Assembly (NCBI GenBank): GCA_900762945.1
Contig: CAAFIN010000250.1
Span: 1 to 7,303, forward strand
Reading direction: 5' to 3'
DNA: 7,303 bases
DNA from: Clostridia bacterium
GTDB lineage: Bacteria > Bacillota > Clostridia > Christensenellales > Pumilibacteraceae
Below, piece after piece: positions 1-6,147 of the stretch (positions are counted from its first letter, which is position 1; every line of letters begins with the position of its first letter). The notes under the pieces were generated by a model that was given only the letters and a program-made list of their open reading frames with translations, was not told the DNA's origin and did not search any database. The position numbers and the translations under genes were made by a program.

Positions 1-747
1 CAGCGCTTCTACCGTCGTAGAGTAATCTCCGAAAGTAGGCTTAGTTCCGACGTTGGTTACCGCGTCGTACTTTTTTCCGTCAATTTCCGCTATGCAAGCG
101 TAAACGCCGCATTTCGGCAAAAACTTATCAGGTTCTACCGAAACGTTTGCGGTCGGAATTCCGAAAACGTGACCATCGCCGCGCCCTTTTACGACCTCGC
201 CGTAAATAAAATACTTCTCGCCGAGAAGTTCGTTAGCCGCGTTCAAGTTACCGTCCGCGAGAAAAGACTTGATTTTAGTCGCCGATATCTTTTCTCCGTC
301 GCTTTTAACTATAGGCACAACGATAAGTTCGATACCTTTTTCGTCGCAATAACTTTTAAGAAACTCCGCATTCCCCGCACCGTTTTTTCCGAAAGTATAA
401 TCTTCTCCGCACACGAATGCGCGCACATCGTTGTCGGCAACGAGATTATCAAGAAAATCGCGTTTATCCGTATTTTTCACCTCATCGGTGAACGGATATG
501 CAACGACTTCGTTTGCCCCGCATTCGGCGTATAAAAGCTTTCTTTCGCGAAAGTCGTACACCTGCTTCGGCTCGTTTTCGTCATTTTTCTTTATCGGCTG
601 AGAAAAAGTGAACGCCGCAAACTTCAAACCGTGAGCGACCGAGTATTCTTTGCCCGCCTTGAAAATGGCTCGATGACCTCGGTGCATGCAATCGAAAAAG
701 CCGAGAGCCAAACAGTAGGAATTATGCTTTGAAACGACTTTTTCCAT
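1..747 (-). CDS. ribF: Bifunctional riboflavin kinase / FAD synthetase RibF, 3' end cut by window edge
   Basis: RibF phosphorylates riboflavin to FMN and adenylates FMN to FAD in the cytoplasm. The visible 249 residues hold the N-terminal adenylyltransferase domain (about 1-170) and the start of the C-terminal kinase domain. In the first domain I see the nucleotidyltransferase motif GFFDCMHRGH (16-25), GEDYTFGKNGAG (113-124) and ISATKIKSFL (154-163). In the second I see a phosphate-loop-like GDGHVFGIPTANV (190-202), then GVYACIAEIDG and the NVGTKPTFG stretch (232-240). The conserved glutamate expected just after it is present as E247 in TTVEAL. Families run about 300-320 residues, so roughly 50-70 are missing. 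The ATG lies 1 nt past the truB stop, with AAGGGA (753-758) 5 nt upstream. The usual FDGxHxGH glycine is Cys here, and the usual Gly-Arg of the kinase loop is Gly-His. Identity is clear from motifs; activity of both halves is inferred. Confidence 0.95.
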   Translation of the reverse strand, partial: MEKVVSKHNSYCLALGFFDCMHRGHRAIFKAGKEYSVAHGLKFAAFTFSQPIKKNDENEPKQVYDFRERKLLYAECGANEVVAYPFTDEVKNTDKRDFLDNLVADNDVRAFVCGEDYTFGKNGAGNAEFLKSYCDEKGIELIVVPIVKSDGEKISATKIKSFLADGNLNAANELLGEKYFIYGEVVKGRGDGHVFGIPTANVSVEPDKFLPKCGVYACIAEIDGKKYDAVTNVGTKPTFGDYSTTVEAL

Positions 748-748
748 A

Positions 749-1606
749 TTAGTCCCTTAAATAAGTCTTGATTCTCAGCCGTCCGAGTTCGTCTTTTTCG
801 CCTAGTCCGAATAGTTCGTCCTTGCAATAAACGGTGAACGGCGCGTCAGGCACTTCGCCTACCGTCATTTTTATACCGTGTACGAGTCGTTCGTACTCCG
901 ATTCCGGTAAGTCGAAACGCGGAAAATCCGACAGAGCGACTTCAAGCGGTATAACGCACGCTTCGCCGAGTTTTTCGACTTCGTCAATCGTGACGGCGTT
1001 TTCCGCAAGAAAATTCCCGGCGCGCACGCGCTTAATCGAGATCATAGTGGCAAGCGAACTCAGCGCGTATGCGAGGTCGCGGCACAGGCTTCTGATATAC
1101 GTTCCGGCGGAACAATGAATCCGCATAAGGTACGTATTTTCTCCGGTCTTTTTCTCGAGTTCAAAAGAGTAAACTTCGACTTCGGCGGCTTCGAGCGTAA
1201 AATCCACGCCTTTTCTCGCCAGATCATAAGCCCTTGCTCCGTTCACGTTTTTTGCGCTGTATAGCGGCGGAACTTGTTTAATTACTCCGATAAAATCGGT
1301 TAATTTGCTTTCAATTCCGCTTTGAGACGGCACAATATCGGTAAAATTTATTATCTTACCGTCACCGTCGAGCGTATCCGTTTCGTAACCAAACGCAAAT
1401 TCAGCTTCGTAAACCTTGTCTTTTTTAAGTAACGCGTCGAATAGCCGTGTCCCTTTTCCAACGCCTATCGGTAATACCCCCTCGCCCGCCGGGTCAAGCG
1501 TCCCCATGTGTCCGACTTCCTTGACGTGCAGAATATTTCTGACCTTATTCACGGCGTCGCGACTAGTCCAGCCCTTGGGTTTATAGAGGTTGACTACGCC
1601 TTTCAT
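749..1606 (-). CDS. truB: tRNA pseudouridine(55) synthase TruB
   Basis: TruB isomerises U55 in the T-loop of tRNAs to pseudouridine. The 285-residue product starts with the family opening GVVNLYKPKGWTSRDAV. It carries the catalytic loop GHMGTLDP with the nucleophile D38, the FGYETDTLDGDG segment, QVPPLYSAKNVNGARAYDLAR, and GTYIRSLCRDLA of the active-site fold. It ends in a short region that may be a reduced PUA-like RNA-binding domain. Two family positions differ: the usual ATG after LDP reads AGEG, and the strongly conserved lysine of SAxK is Asn, with a Lys one position earlier. The ATG overlaps the nrnA stop as ATGA, and no Shine-Dalgarno is visible before it, so translation probably depends on coupling to nrnA. 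Length is slightly short compared with about 300 in Bacillota. The assignment is firm. Confidence 0.96.
   Translation of the reverse strand: MKGVVNLYKPKGWTSRDAVNKVRNILHVKEVGHMGTLDPAGEGVLPIGVGKGTRLFDALLKKDKVYEAEFAFGYETDTLDGDGKIINFTDIVPSQSGIESKLTDFIGVIKQVPPLYSAKNVNGARAYDLARKGVDFTLEAAEVEVYSFELEKKTGENTYLMRIHCSAGTYIRSLCRDLAYALSSLATMISIKRVRAGNFLAENAVTIDEVEKLGEACVIPLEVALSDFPRFDLPESEYERLVHGIKMTVGEVPDAPFTVYCKDELFGLGEKDELGRLRIKTYLRD
1603..1606 (-). promoter_or_regulatory. ATGA stop-start overlap coupling nrnA to truB
   Basis: The nrnA stop TGA and the truB start ATG share ATGA. The 20 nt upstream (GACGGTATGCCTGA and before) hold no purine-rich Shine-Dalgarno. This suggests that truB is translated by termination-reinitiation after nrnA. 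The overlap is seen directly; the mechanism is inferred. Confidence 0.75.
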
Positions 1607-2550
1607 TCAGGCATACCGTCGGTCACGGACTTGACGATTTTACTCACCACGTCCTCGTAATGACCGTTTACGACGCAACCCGCGGCAAGTTTATGTCCGC
1701 CTCCGCCGAAAGACAACGCCGCTAAAGAAACGTCAAGCGCTTTCGAGCGGTAACTGACCTTGTAACTGCGCGCGTTTTGCTCGGTCATACACACGGCGAC
1801 GCCCACCGAGCCTATGCTCATACCGTAATCGATAAGTCCTTCGGTATCGGCAATATCGCAACCGCACTCTTCGAGCATTTTGCGCGTTACCGTCATTATA
1901 ACGATATAATCGTCGCGGAAAAAGCGCATCGATTCGATTGCTTTTGCCGTCAGCATAATCTTGTTTTTGCTGTTGTTCTTGTAAAAATCGTTTACGATCG
2001 ACTCGAGATCCGCGCCGAGAGCAAGCAATTTCGAAGCCGCGGCAAGCGTTTCCGGCTTCGTATTATTGTGCATAAAATTGCCGGTATCGGTAGAAATTCC
2101 GAGATAAAGAAGCGTCGCAATATCGGCGTCGATCACGCCATCCGCCGCAATCAAGTCGTAAACGACCTCGCAAGCGCTGCTCTTTTCGGGATACACAAAG
2201 TTAACTTGCGCAAACCGATTATTAGTTCTGTGATGATCGATATTTATCGTATAACGGCACTTATCGAACACTGCAAGCCATTTACCGAGCCGGGTATCGT
2301 CCGCACAATCGACAGCTATGCCGAGATCGTAATTCGAATACTTTTTATCGTTGAGTTCGTTAAAGCACTTGATAAACGAATAATGCGACGGGCGGTCGGA
2401 ATCGGACACGAAATCGACCGATTTACCGAACTTTTCGGCTATTTTTTTCAATGCAAAACCCGACCCGAGGCTATCGCCGTCGGGACGGATATGACACACG
2501 ATGAGTATGCGCTCAGCGTTTTTAATTCTCTCAATTACCGTTGCCGCCAC
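1603..2550 (-). CDS. nrnA: DHH/DHHA1 phosphoesterase, NrnA-type oligoribonuclease / pAp phosphatase
   Basis: NrnA-type enzymes degrade nano-RNAs of a few nucleotides and many dephosphorylate 3',5'-pAp, using Mn2+. All metal-binding motifs are present in the 315 residues: H20 with RPDGDS (D24, D26), VDCADDTRLG (D81), the signature DHH at 105-107, and D155 in GISTDTGNF. The C-terminal DHHA1 domain has the substrate-binding loop FGGGGHKLAAG (G282-H286). The start is GTG at 2550, inside the 3' end of rbfA (20 nt overlap), with GGAGG 12 nt upstream; no closer in-frame start exists and the first residues fit the family. The gene ends with TGA overlapping the truB ATG. Placement between rbfA and truB is common in Clostridia. 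Family membership is certain; the balance between nano-RNase and pAp phosphatase activity cannot be read from sequence. Confidence 0.92.
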   Translation of the reverse strand: MAATVIERIKNAERILIVCHIRPDGDSLGSGFALKKIAEKFGKSVDFVSDSDRPSHYSFIKCFNELNDKKYSNYDLGIAVDCADDTRLGKWLAVFDKCRYTINIDHHRTNNRFAQVNFVYPEKSSACEVVYDLIAADGVIDADIATLLYLGISTDTGNFMHNNTKPETLAAASKLLALGADLESIVNDFYKNNSKNKIMLTAKAIESMRFFRDDYIVIMTVTRKMLEECGCDIADTEGLIDYGMSIGSVGVAVCMTEQNARSYKVSYRSKALDVSLAALSFGGGGHKLAAGCVVNGHYEDVVSKIVKSVTDGMPE

Positions 2551-2893
2551 CGTTCTTGATGTCCTCCAGTATGGATTCGATTTTTGAACTGTATTGCATA
2601 GAAGTGTCCAGTCTGAATTCGAGCGCGGGAACCGATCTCAGATCCGAAAACGCAACGGAAAGTTCCTTGCGGATAAAGCCCGCAGCGTTTTTGATGGCTT
2701 CGAACGTCGTCGCGCACTTTTCTTCGTCGCCGAAAATCGACAAGTACACTTTTGCGGTTTTAAGGTCTTTCGCCACTTCAACGTTGGTCACGCTGACCAT
2801 CTGAGTAACGCGCGGATCTTTGATCTTGTTGTCGATCACGTCCGCGATAACCTTTCGCATTTCGCTGTTAAGTCTGTCTGTCCTGAAACTCAT
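2531..2893 (-). CDS. rbfA: 30S ribosome-binding factor RbfA
   Basis: RbfA is a single KH-like domain that binds the immature 30S subunit near the 5' helix of 16S rRNA and supports late maturation and cold adaptation. The 120-residue product opens with MSFRTDRLNSEMRKVIADVI and KDPRV, as in the family. It continues with the strand VYLSIFGDEE, the kinked helix AAGFIRKEL (the RbfA variant of the KH turn) and RSVPALEFRLDTSMQYSSKI. I chose the ATG at 2893 rather than the in-frame TTG at 2908. The TTG would add five residues (MSGEE) whose codons are themselves the Shine-Dalgarno GGAG (2899-2902), and the ATG product matches the family start. The last residues, GGGNGN, are encoded where the nrnA start overlaps. 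Spacing to infB is 15 nt, which implies co-transcription. Confidence 0.95.
   Translation of the reverse strand: MSFRTDRLNSEMRKVIADVIDNKIKDPRVTQMVSVTNVEVAKDLKTAKVYLSIFGDEEKCATTFEAIKNAAGFIRKELSVAFSDLRSVPALEFRLDTSMQYSSKIESILEDIKNGGGNGN
2563..2567 (-). promoter_or_regulatory. Shine-Dalgarno for the GTG start of nrnA
   Basis: GGAGG lies inside the rbfA codons for Leu-Glu-Asp, 12 nt before GTG at 2550. The spacing is long but equals that at ylxQ. No in-frame ATG, GTG or TTG lies between it and the conserved part of the protein except this GTG. Confidence 0.7.
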
Positions 2894-2898
2894 TTCTT

Positions 2899-2902
2899 CT
2901 CC
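2899..2902 (-). promoter_or_regulatory. Shine-Dalgarno deciding the rbfA start
   Basis: GGAG, followed by AAGAA, stands 5 nt before ATG at 2893. An in-frame TTG at 2908 lies upstream of this site and would translate it, so the ATG is preferred. Confidence 0.8.
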
Positions 2903-2908
2903 GCTCAA

Positions 2909-5527
2909 TTATTTCTGCTGTTCGAGAACGTACGCTTCGACTTCGTCGTTTTCAGCAAAACCGTCGAAGTTGTCGAAGCTCAAGCCGCACTCGTAACCCG
3001 CCGCGACTTCCTTGACGTCGTCCTTGAAACGTTTGAGGTTCTTGACTTCGCCGTCGAAAATCACCACGTCGTTGCGATAAACGCGAACTTTCGCGTTACG
3101 AGCAATCTTGCCGTTGAGCACGTAGCAACCCGCGATCGCACCCACACCGGAAATCTTGATGACGTTGCGAATCTGCGCTCTGCCGATAACACTTTCGGCG
3201 AACTTCGGAGCGATAAGTCCTTTCATTGCCGCTTCGATATCGTCGATTGCCTCGTAAATTATGTTGTATAGTCTGATGTCTACACCCGTGCTTTCGGCAA
3301 GTTGTCTTGCTTCGCTGTCGGGACGAACGTTAAAGCCGATAATAATCGCGTTCGATACGCCCGCAAGCATAAGGTCCGACTTGTTGATAGCGCCCACGCC
3401 GCCGTGCACCACGACGACTTTAACTTCGTCGTTGCTGAGTTTTTCGAGCGAGGCTTTAAGCGCTTCGACCGAACCCTGAACGTCGCCTTTAATAAGGATA
3501 TTCAGTTCTTTCATCTGACCTTCGCTGATCTTGTTGAATACGTCATCGAGCGTAATCTTCTGACCCTGATTAGCCTGTTCGGTCTTGATCTTCGCGGCGC
3601 GTTCCGCAACGATCTGTTTTGCTGTCTTTTCGTCGCCTACGACATAAATTGCGTCGCCCGCATTCGGGACGTCGGTAAAGCCGAGTACCGAAACCGGCAT
3701 AGACGGCCCGGCCTCTTTTACGGAGCGTCCTTTATCGTCGACCATGCCTCTTACTCTGCCGGAAGTCAGTCCGGAAACGACGTAATCGCCGACGTGCAAA
3801 GTGCCGTTGCTGACGATAATGTTCGCAACCGGACCTTTGCCCTTGTCGAGTCTGGACTCGATAATCGAGCCGCGAGCCTGACGTTTCGGGTTGGCGCGAT
3901 AGTTGTTGTATTCCGCGAGGAACAGAATCATTTCGAGGAGCTTGTCTATGCCCTCACCCGTTTTTGCGGAAATCGGCACCATAATGGTGTCGCCGCCCCA
4001 TTCTTCGGGAACGAGATCGTATTCGGTAAGCGCTTGCTTAACTCTTTCCACGTTGGCGCCGGGTTTGTCGATCTTATTGATTGCGACGATTACCGGTACT
4101 TTAGCCGCTTTCGCGTGGTTAATAGATTCTATAGTCTGCGGCATTACGCCGTCGTCCGCGGCAACGATAAGCACCGCAATATCGGTAACGTTTGTACCTC
4201 TCGCGCGCATTTCGGTAAACGCTTCGTGACCCGGGGTATCAAGGAAGGTAATTTTCTCGCCCTTGCAAGTTACGGAGTAAGCGCCGATATGCTGAGTTAT
4301 GCCGCCCGCTTCGCCCGCCGCTACGCTCGTTTTACGGATTGCGTCGAGAAGCGAAGTCTTGCCGTGGTCAACGTGGCCCATGACGGTAATGATCGGCGGA
4401 CGCTTGACAAGATCTTTCTCGTCGTCCTGTTCGTCGTGCATCGCTTCGAGTTTCTCTTCCTTGGTCTGCTCGAGTTTAAGTTCGAGTTCCACACCGAGTT
4501 CATTTGCGACGAGTTCCATAGTCGGGAAATCGACTATGCTGTTGATGTTCGTCATTATGCCGAGAAGCATAAGCTGCTTGATAATTTCTTGAGCGGTCTT
4601 GCCGATCTTCTCGCTTAAGATTTTGACGGTAAGGTTTTCGGTTGTGATAACCGCTTTTTCGATCTTAATAGGAGCGACTACTACCGGAGCCTTGACCTTT
4701 TTATTCTTAAGCTTACGCGTACCCATACGCTCCTCACCGATATCGTCAGTAATGAAGCCCTTGCGGATAAGCGTACGCTTGTTCATCGTCTTTTTATCGT
4801 CCGGCTTGTTGAATTCCTTCTTCTTGTCGAACGTTTTGTTGCGTTCTTTGCTCTTATCTATCGGCATCGGAGCAAGTCGCGGAGCCGCGGGACGCGGTGC
4901 GCCCGATCTTGCGGTGCCGCCTTGCGGTCTTGGACCGCGTTCCGCCCCCACACCGTTGCGCGGACGGAAATCACCTTGCGGTCTGGCGCCTTGTTGACGC
5001 GGTCCGCGCGGTCCCATTTGCCCGTGCTGTTGCGGGGTTCTCTGCTGTACCGGCGGCGGTGTATACGTTCCGCGAATGAAACTCGGCACTATCTTCGTTT
5101 GCATAGGCTGATTCTGTACGTCGAAAGTCATCGTACGCACATTTTCTTTCTTTTCCTGTTTTTCGGACTTGGTTTCCGCCTTTTTCTCGGGCTTACTTTC
5201 CGCTACGGCTGGTTTCTCGGGCTGAACTTGTTCCGAAACGATCGGTTCGGGTTTCGGAATCGGTTTCGGCTCGGGTTGCGGCGGCGCAGGTTTAGCCTTT
5301 CTCTCGGCTTCCGCCTGGCGAGCGCGGTCCGCTTCTTCGCGTTTAATCCGTTCCTTCTCCGCGTTCTTTGCCTTCACCGCGTTGAGCGCTGCGTCGATTT
5401 TGCTTCTCATTGCTCTATAGTCCGCAATGAGCGCGGCAAAAGACCCGGCTTTGTCGGATTTATTGAGATTATTGACCTTTTGAATCGTAGACAGTTCGGT
5501 CTTTTTCTCAGTCGCTTTGTTATCCAA
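2909..5527 (-). CDS. infB: Translation initiation factor IF-2, with atypical N-terminal extension
   Basis: IF-2 is the GTPase that brings fMet-tRNA to the 30S subunit and promotes 50S joining. Domains of the 872 residues, in order: a Lys/Glu/Ala-rich probable coiled coil (about 33-78); a Pro/Glu/Lys stretch (79-120); an Arg/Gly/Pro/Gln low-complexity stretch (150-215); a Lys-rich linker; an IF2_N subdomain (about 296-346); the G domain; domain II (about 545-640); domain III (about 665-755); and the C2 domain that holds initiator tRNA (about 768-872), with GYECG containing C847. All GTPase motifs are intact: GHVDHGKT (384-391), GGITQHIG (408-415), DTPGH (430-434), NKID (484-487), SAK (520-522). 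The start is TTG with GGAGGT 8 nt upstream and no better choice nearby. The gene overlaps ylxQ by 8 nt. The usual first IF2_N subdomain at the extreme N-terminus is not recognisable; the core is entirely ordinary. Confidence 0.98.
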   Translation of the reverse strand: MDNKATEKKTELSTIQKVNNLNKSDKAGSFAALIADYRAMRSKIDAALNAVKAKNAEKERIKREEADRARQAEAERKAKPAPPQPEPKPIPKPEPIVSEQVQPEKPAVAESKPEKKAETKSEKQEKKENVRTMTFDVQNQPMQTKIVPSFIRGTYTPPPVQQRTPQQHGQMGPRGPRQQGARPQGDFRPRNGVGAERGPRPQGGTARSGAPRPAAPRLAPMPIDKSKERNKTFDKKKEFNKPDDKKTMNKRTLIRKGFITDDIGEERMGTRKLKNKKVKAPVVVAPIKIEKAVITTENLTVKILSEKIGKTAQEIIKQLMLLGIMTNINSIVDFPTMELVANELGVELELKLEQTKEEKLEAMHDEQDDEKDLVKRPPIITVMGHVDHGKTSLLDAIRKTSVAAGEAGGITQHIGAYSVTCKGEKITFLDTPGHEAFTEMRARGTNVTDIAVLIVAADDGVMPQTIESINHAKAAKVPVIVAINKIDKPGANVERVKQALTEYDLVPEEWGGDTIMVPISAKTGEGIDKLLEMILFLAEYNNYRANPKRQARGSIIESRLDKGKGPVANIIVSNGTLHVGDYVVSGLTSGRVRGMVDDKGRSVKEAGPSMPVSVLGFTDVPNAGDAIYVVGDEKTAKQIVAERAAKIKTEQANQGQKITLDDVFNKISEGQMKELNILIKGDVQGSVEALKASLEKLSNDEVKVVVVHGGVGAINKSDLMLAGVSNAIIIGFNVRPDSEARQLAESTGVDIRLYNIIYEAIDDIEAAMKGLIAPKFAESVIGRAQIRNVIKISGVGAIAGCYVLNGKIARNAKVRVYRNDVVIFDGEVKNLKRFKDDVKEVAAGYECGLSFDNFDGFAENDEVEAYVLEQQK
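4724..4738 (-). promoter_or_regulatory. Possible internal translation start in infB (short IF-2 form)
   Basis: In-frame ATG at 4726 (Met268) is preceded by GGTGAGGAG, which resembles an extended Shine-Dalgarno; AGGAG ends only 3 nt before the ATG, while the GGTGA register gives 7 nt. The product would be 605 residues and would begin just before the IF2_N subdomain, dropping the low-complexity extension. Two in-frame IF-2 forms are known in E. coli and B. subtilis. The codons also encode Gly-Glu-Glu-Arg, so the match may be chance. Confidence 0.3.
4920..4984 (-). repeat. Low-complexity Arg/Gly/Pro/Gln segment with an 11-bp direct repeat
   Basis: Within the infB N-terminal region the plus-strand 11-mer CCTTGCGGTCT occurs at 4920-4930 and again at 4974-4984, 54 bp (18 codons) apart. 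It encodes the RPQG copies at residues 182-185 and 200-203. GPR also recurs (172-177, 198-200). This looks like internal repeat growth in a disordered linker, not a mobile element. Confidence 0.65.
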
Positions 5528-5864
5528 GATGATTTACCTCCGTAACGCGTTGATAGGTTCCGTTCATATTATCCAGCATCGCTTGCGCCATTTGTTTGTC
5601 CGTGACGGCGACGGCTTTGCACCCCGGTCTGTGCGTGATATCCGCGACCGTGTTTTGTCTTACTACCACGGTGGGCACTCCGGACTGACTTCTTACAATC
5701 TTTTCCCGCGAGTTCTCGGACAGCGACCCGCAAAGTATCATAAGATATTTACGCTTGTGGTATCGTTCTATCGAGTCGCAACCGTAAAGCACCTTGCCCG
5801 CACGCATTGCAAACCCGAGTATCGATACGACCTTATCGGGTGTAGTAACGTTATTGACAGCCAC
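5520..5864 (-). CDS. ylxQ: L7Ae/L30e-fold RNA-binding protein YlxQ
   Basis: This is a 114-residue member of the L7Ae/L30e/S12e fold family. The B. subtilis homologue is known to bind kink-turn RNA. The family opening is clear: KVVSILGFAMRAGKVLYG (11-28), a helix-strand pattern with YLMILCGSLSENSREKI (40-56), then VPTVVV and the closing CKAVAVTDKQMAQAML. The loop that usually reads DAS-NT in this family is GSLSENS, so the RNA-contacting loop is divergent. I chose GTG at 5864. The open frame continues upstream to 6050, but that part is an Arg-rich shadow of rnpM and does not resemble the family. A GGAGG lies 12 nt before the GTG. The gene overlaps rnpM by 14 nt, and its TAA lies inside the infB start region (8 nt overlap). 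Family assignment is strong; the RNA target is unknown. Confidence 0.88.
   Translation of the reverse strand: MAVNNVTTPDKVVSILGFAMRAGKVLYGCDSIERYHKRKYLMILCGSLSENSREKIVRSQSGVPTVVVRQNTVADITHRPGCKAVAVTDKQMAQAMLDNMNGTYQRVTEVNHLG
5536..5541 (-). promoter_or_regulatory. Shine-Dalgarno fixing the TTG start of infB
   Basis: GGAGGT lies 8 nt before TTG at 5527, a strong match at ideal spacing. It lies within the last codons of ylxQ (VTEVNHLG). The next in-frame ATG of infB is 39 codons further on with no such site, so TTG is the most likely start. Confidence 0.85.
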
Positions 5865-6126
5865 CGTTATCGAACTCCTCCAAAAGTTTGTCGTAAACTT
5901 TCGCGTCGACCTGAGCCGAAAACGCACGCGATAGCGCGTTCGACTTGCGACACTTTTGTATACATTCGCGATTTTTGCAAACGTACGCTCCTCTGCCGCT
6001 TTTCTTTCCGGTAAAATCGAGAGAAATTTCTCCTTTCGGAGAACGCACAACGCGGATTAATTCGCGTTTATCGTGCATTTCGCGACAAGCGATACACATA
6101 CGCTGCGGTGACTTTTTGTCTTTCAT
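5851..6126 (-). CDS. rnpM: RNase P modulator RnpM (YlxR family, DUF448)
   Basis: YlxR-family proteins are small, basic and RNA-binding. The B. subtilis member was recently shown to bind RNase P RNA and modulate RNase P, hence RnpM. The 91 residues show the family pattern: RMCIACREMHDKRELIRVV (9-27), a G-E-I-S-L-D turn, the hallmark KKSGRGAYVC (41-50), then C55 and the helix NALSRAF. Four cysteines (11, 14, 50, 55) sit at the positions shared with relatives; whether they bind metal is not shown here. The ATG at 6126 has GGGAG (6132-6136) 5 nt upstream and lies 21 nt after the nusA stop. Its 3' end carries the GGAGG and GTG used by ylxQ, so translation of the two is probably coupled. Length is normal for the family. 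Confidence 0.94.
   Translation of the reverse strand: MKDKKSPQRMCIACREMHDKRELIRVVRSPKGEISLDFTGKKSGRGAYVCKNRECIQKCRKSNALSRAFSAQVDAKVYDKLLEEFDNGGCQ
5877..5881 (-). promoter_or_regulatory. Shine-Dalgarno for the GTG start of ylxQ
   Basis: GGAGG, extended as GGAGGAG, is formed by the Leu-Glu-Glu codons near the 3' end of rnpM. It sits 12 nt before GTG at 5864 (10 nt from the end of the GAGGAG register). The spacing is on the long side, but no other start codon in this frame fits the family N-terminus. Confidence 0.7.
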
Positions 6127-6147
6127 ACAATCTCCCGTAAAAGGAAT

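Noticed and set aside
624..827. Short Arg-rich minus-strand frame across the truB/ribF junction
   Set aside because: Both real genes are fully conserved through this junction, and the frame has no family resemblance and no own ribosome binding site.
1247..1253. In-frame A-AAA-AAC slippery heptamer in truB (minus strand), as used in -1 frameshifting
   Set aside because: The -1 frame reaches TGA after about eight codons, which would truncate TruB before the GTYIRSL motif. No stem-loop is obvious downstream, and the zero frame encodes the complete enzyme.
1777..2559. 260-codon plus-strand frame opposite nrnA
   Set aside because: It is exact antiphase to nrnA, with composition (His, Arg, Phe, Val rich) typical of antisense shadows and no recognisable domain.
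2894..2908. rbfA starting at TTG 2908
   Set aside because: It would translate the Shine-Dalgarno of the better ATG at 2893 and add residues absent from the family.
4920..4984. 11-bp direct repeat considered as a mobile-element or attachment-site footprint
   Set aside because: It is in frame, spaced by whole codons and confined to a low-complexity protein linker, with no disruption of infB.
5865..6050. Longer ylxQ beginning with ATG at 6050
   Set aside because: The extra 62 residues are an Arg/Lys/Thr-rich out-of-frame reading of rnpM with no similarity to the L7Ae fold; GTG at 5864 with its GGAGG fits the family start.
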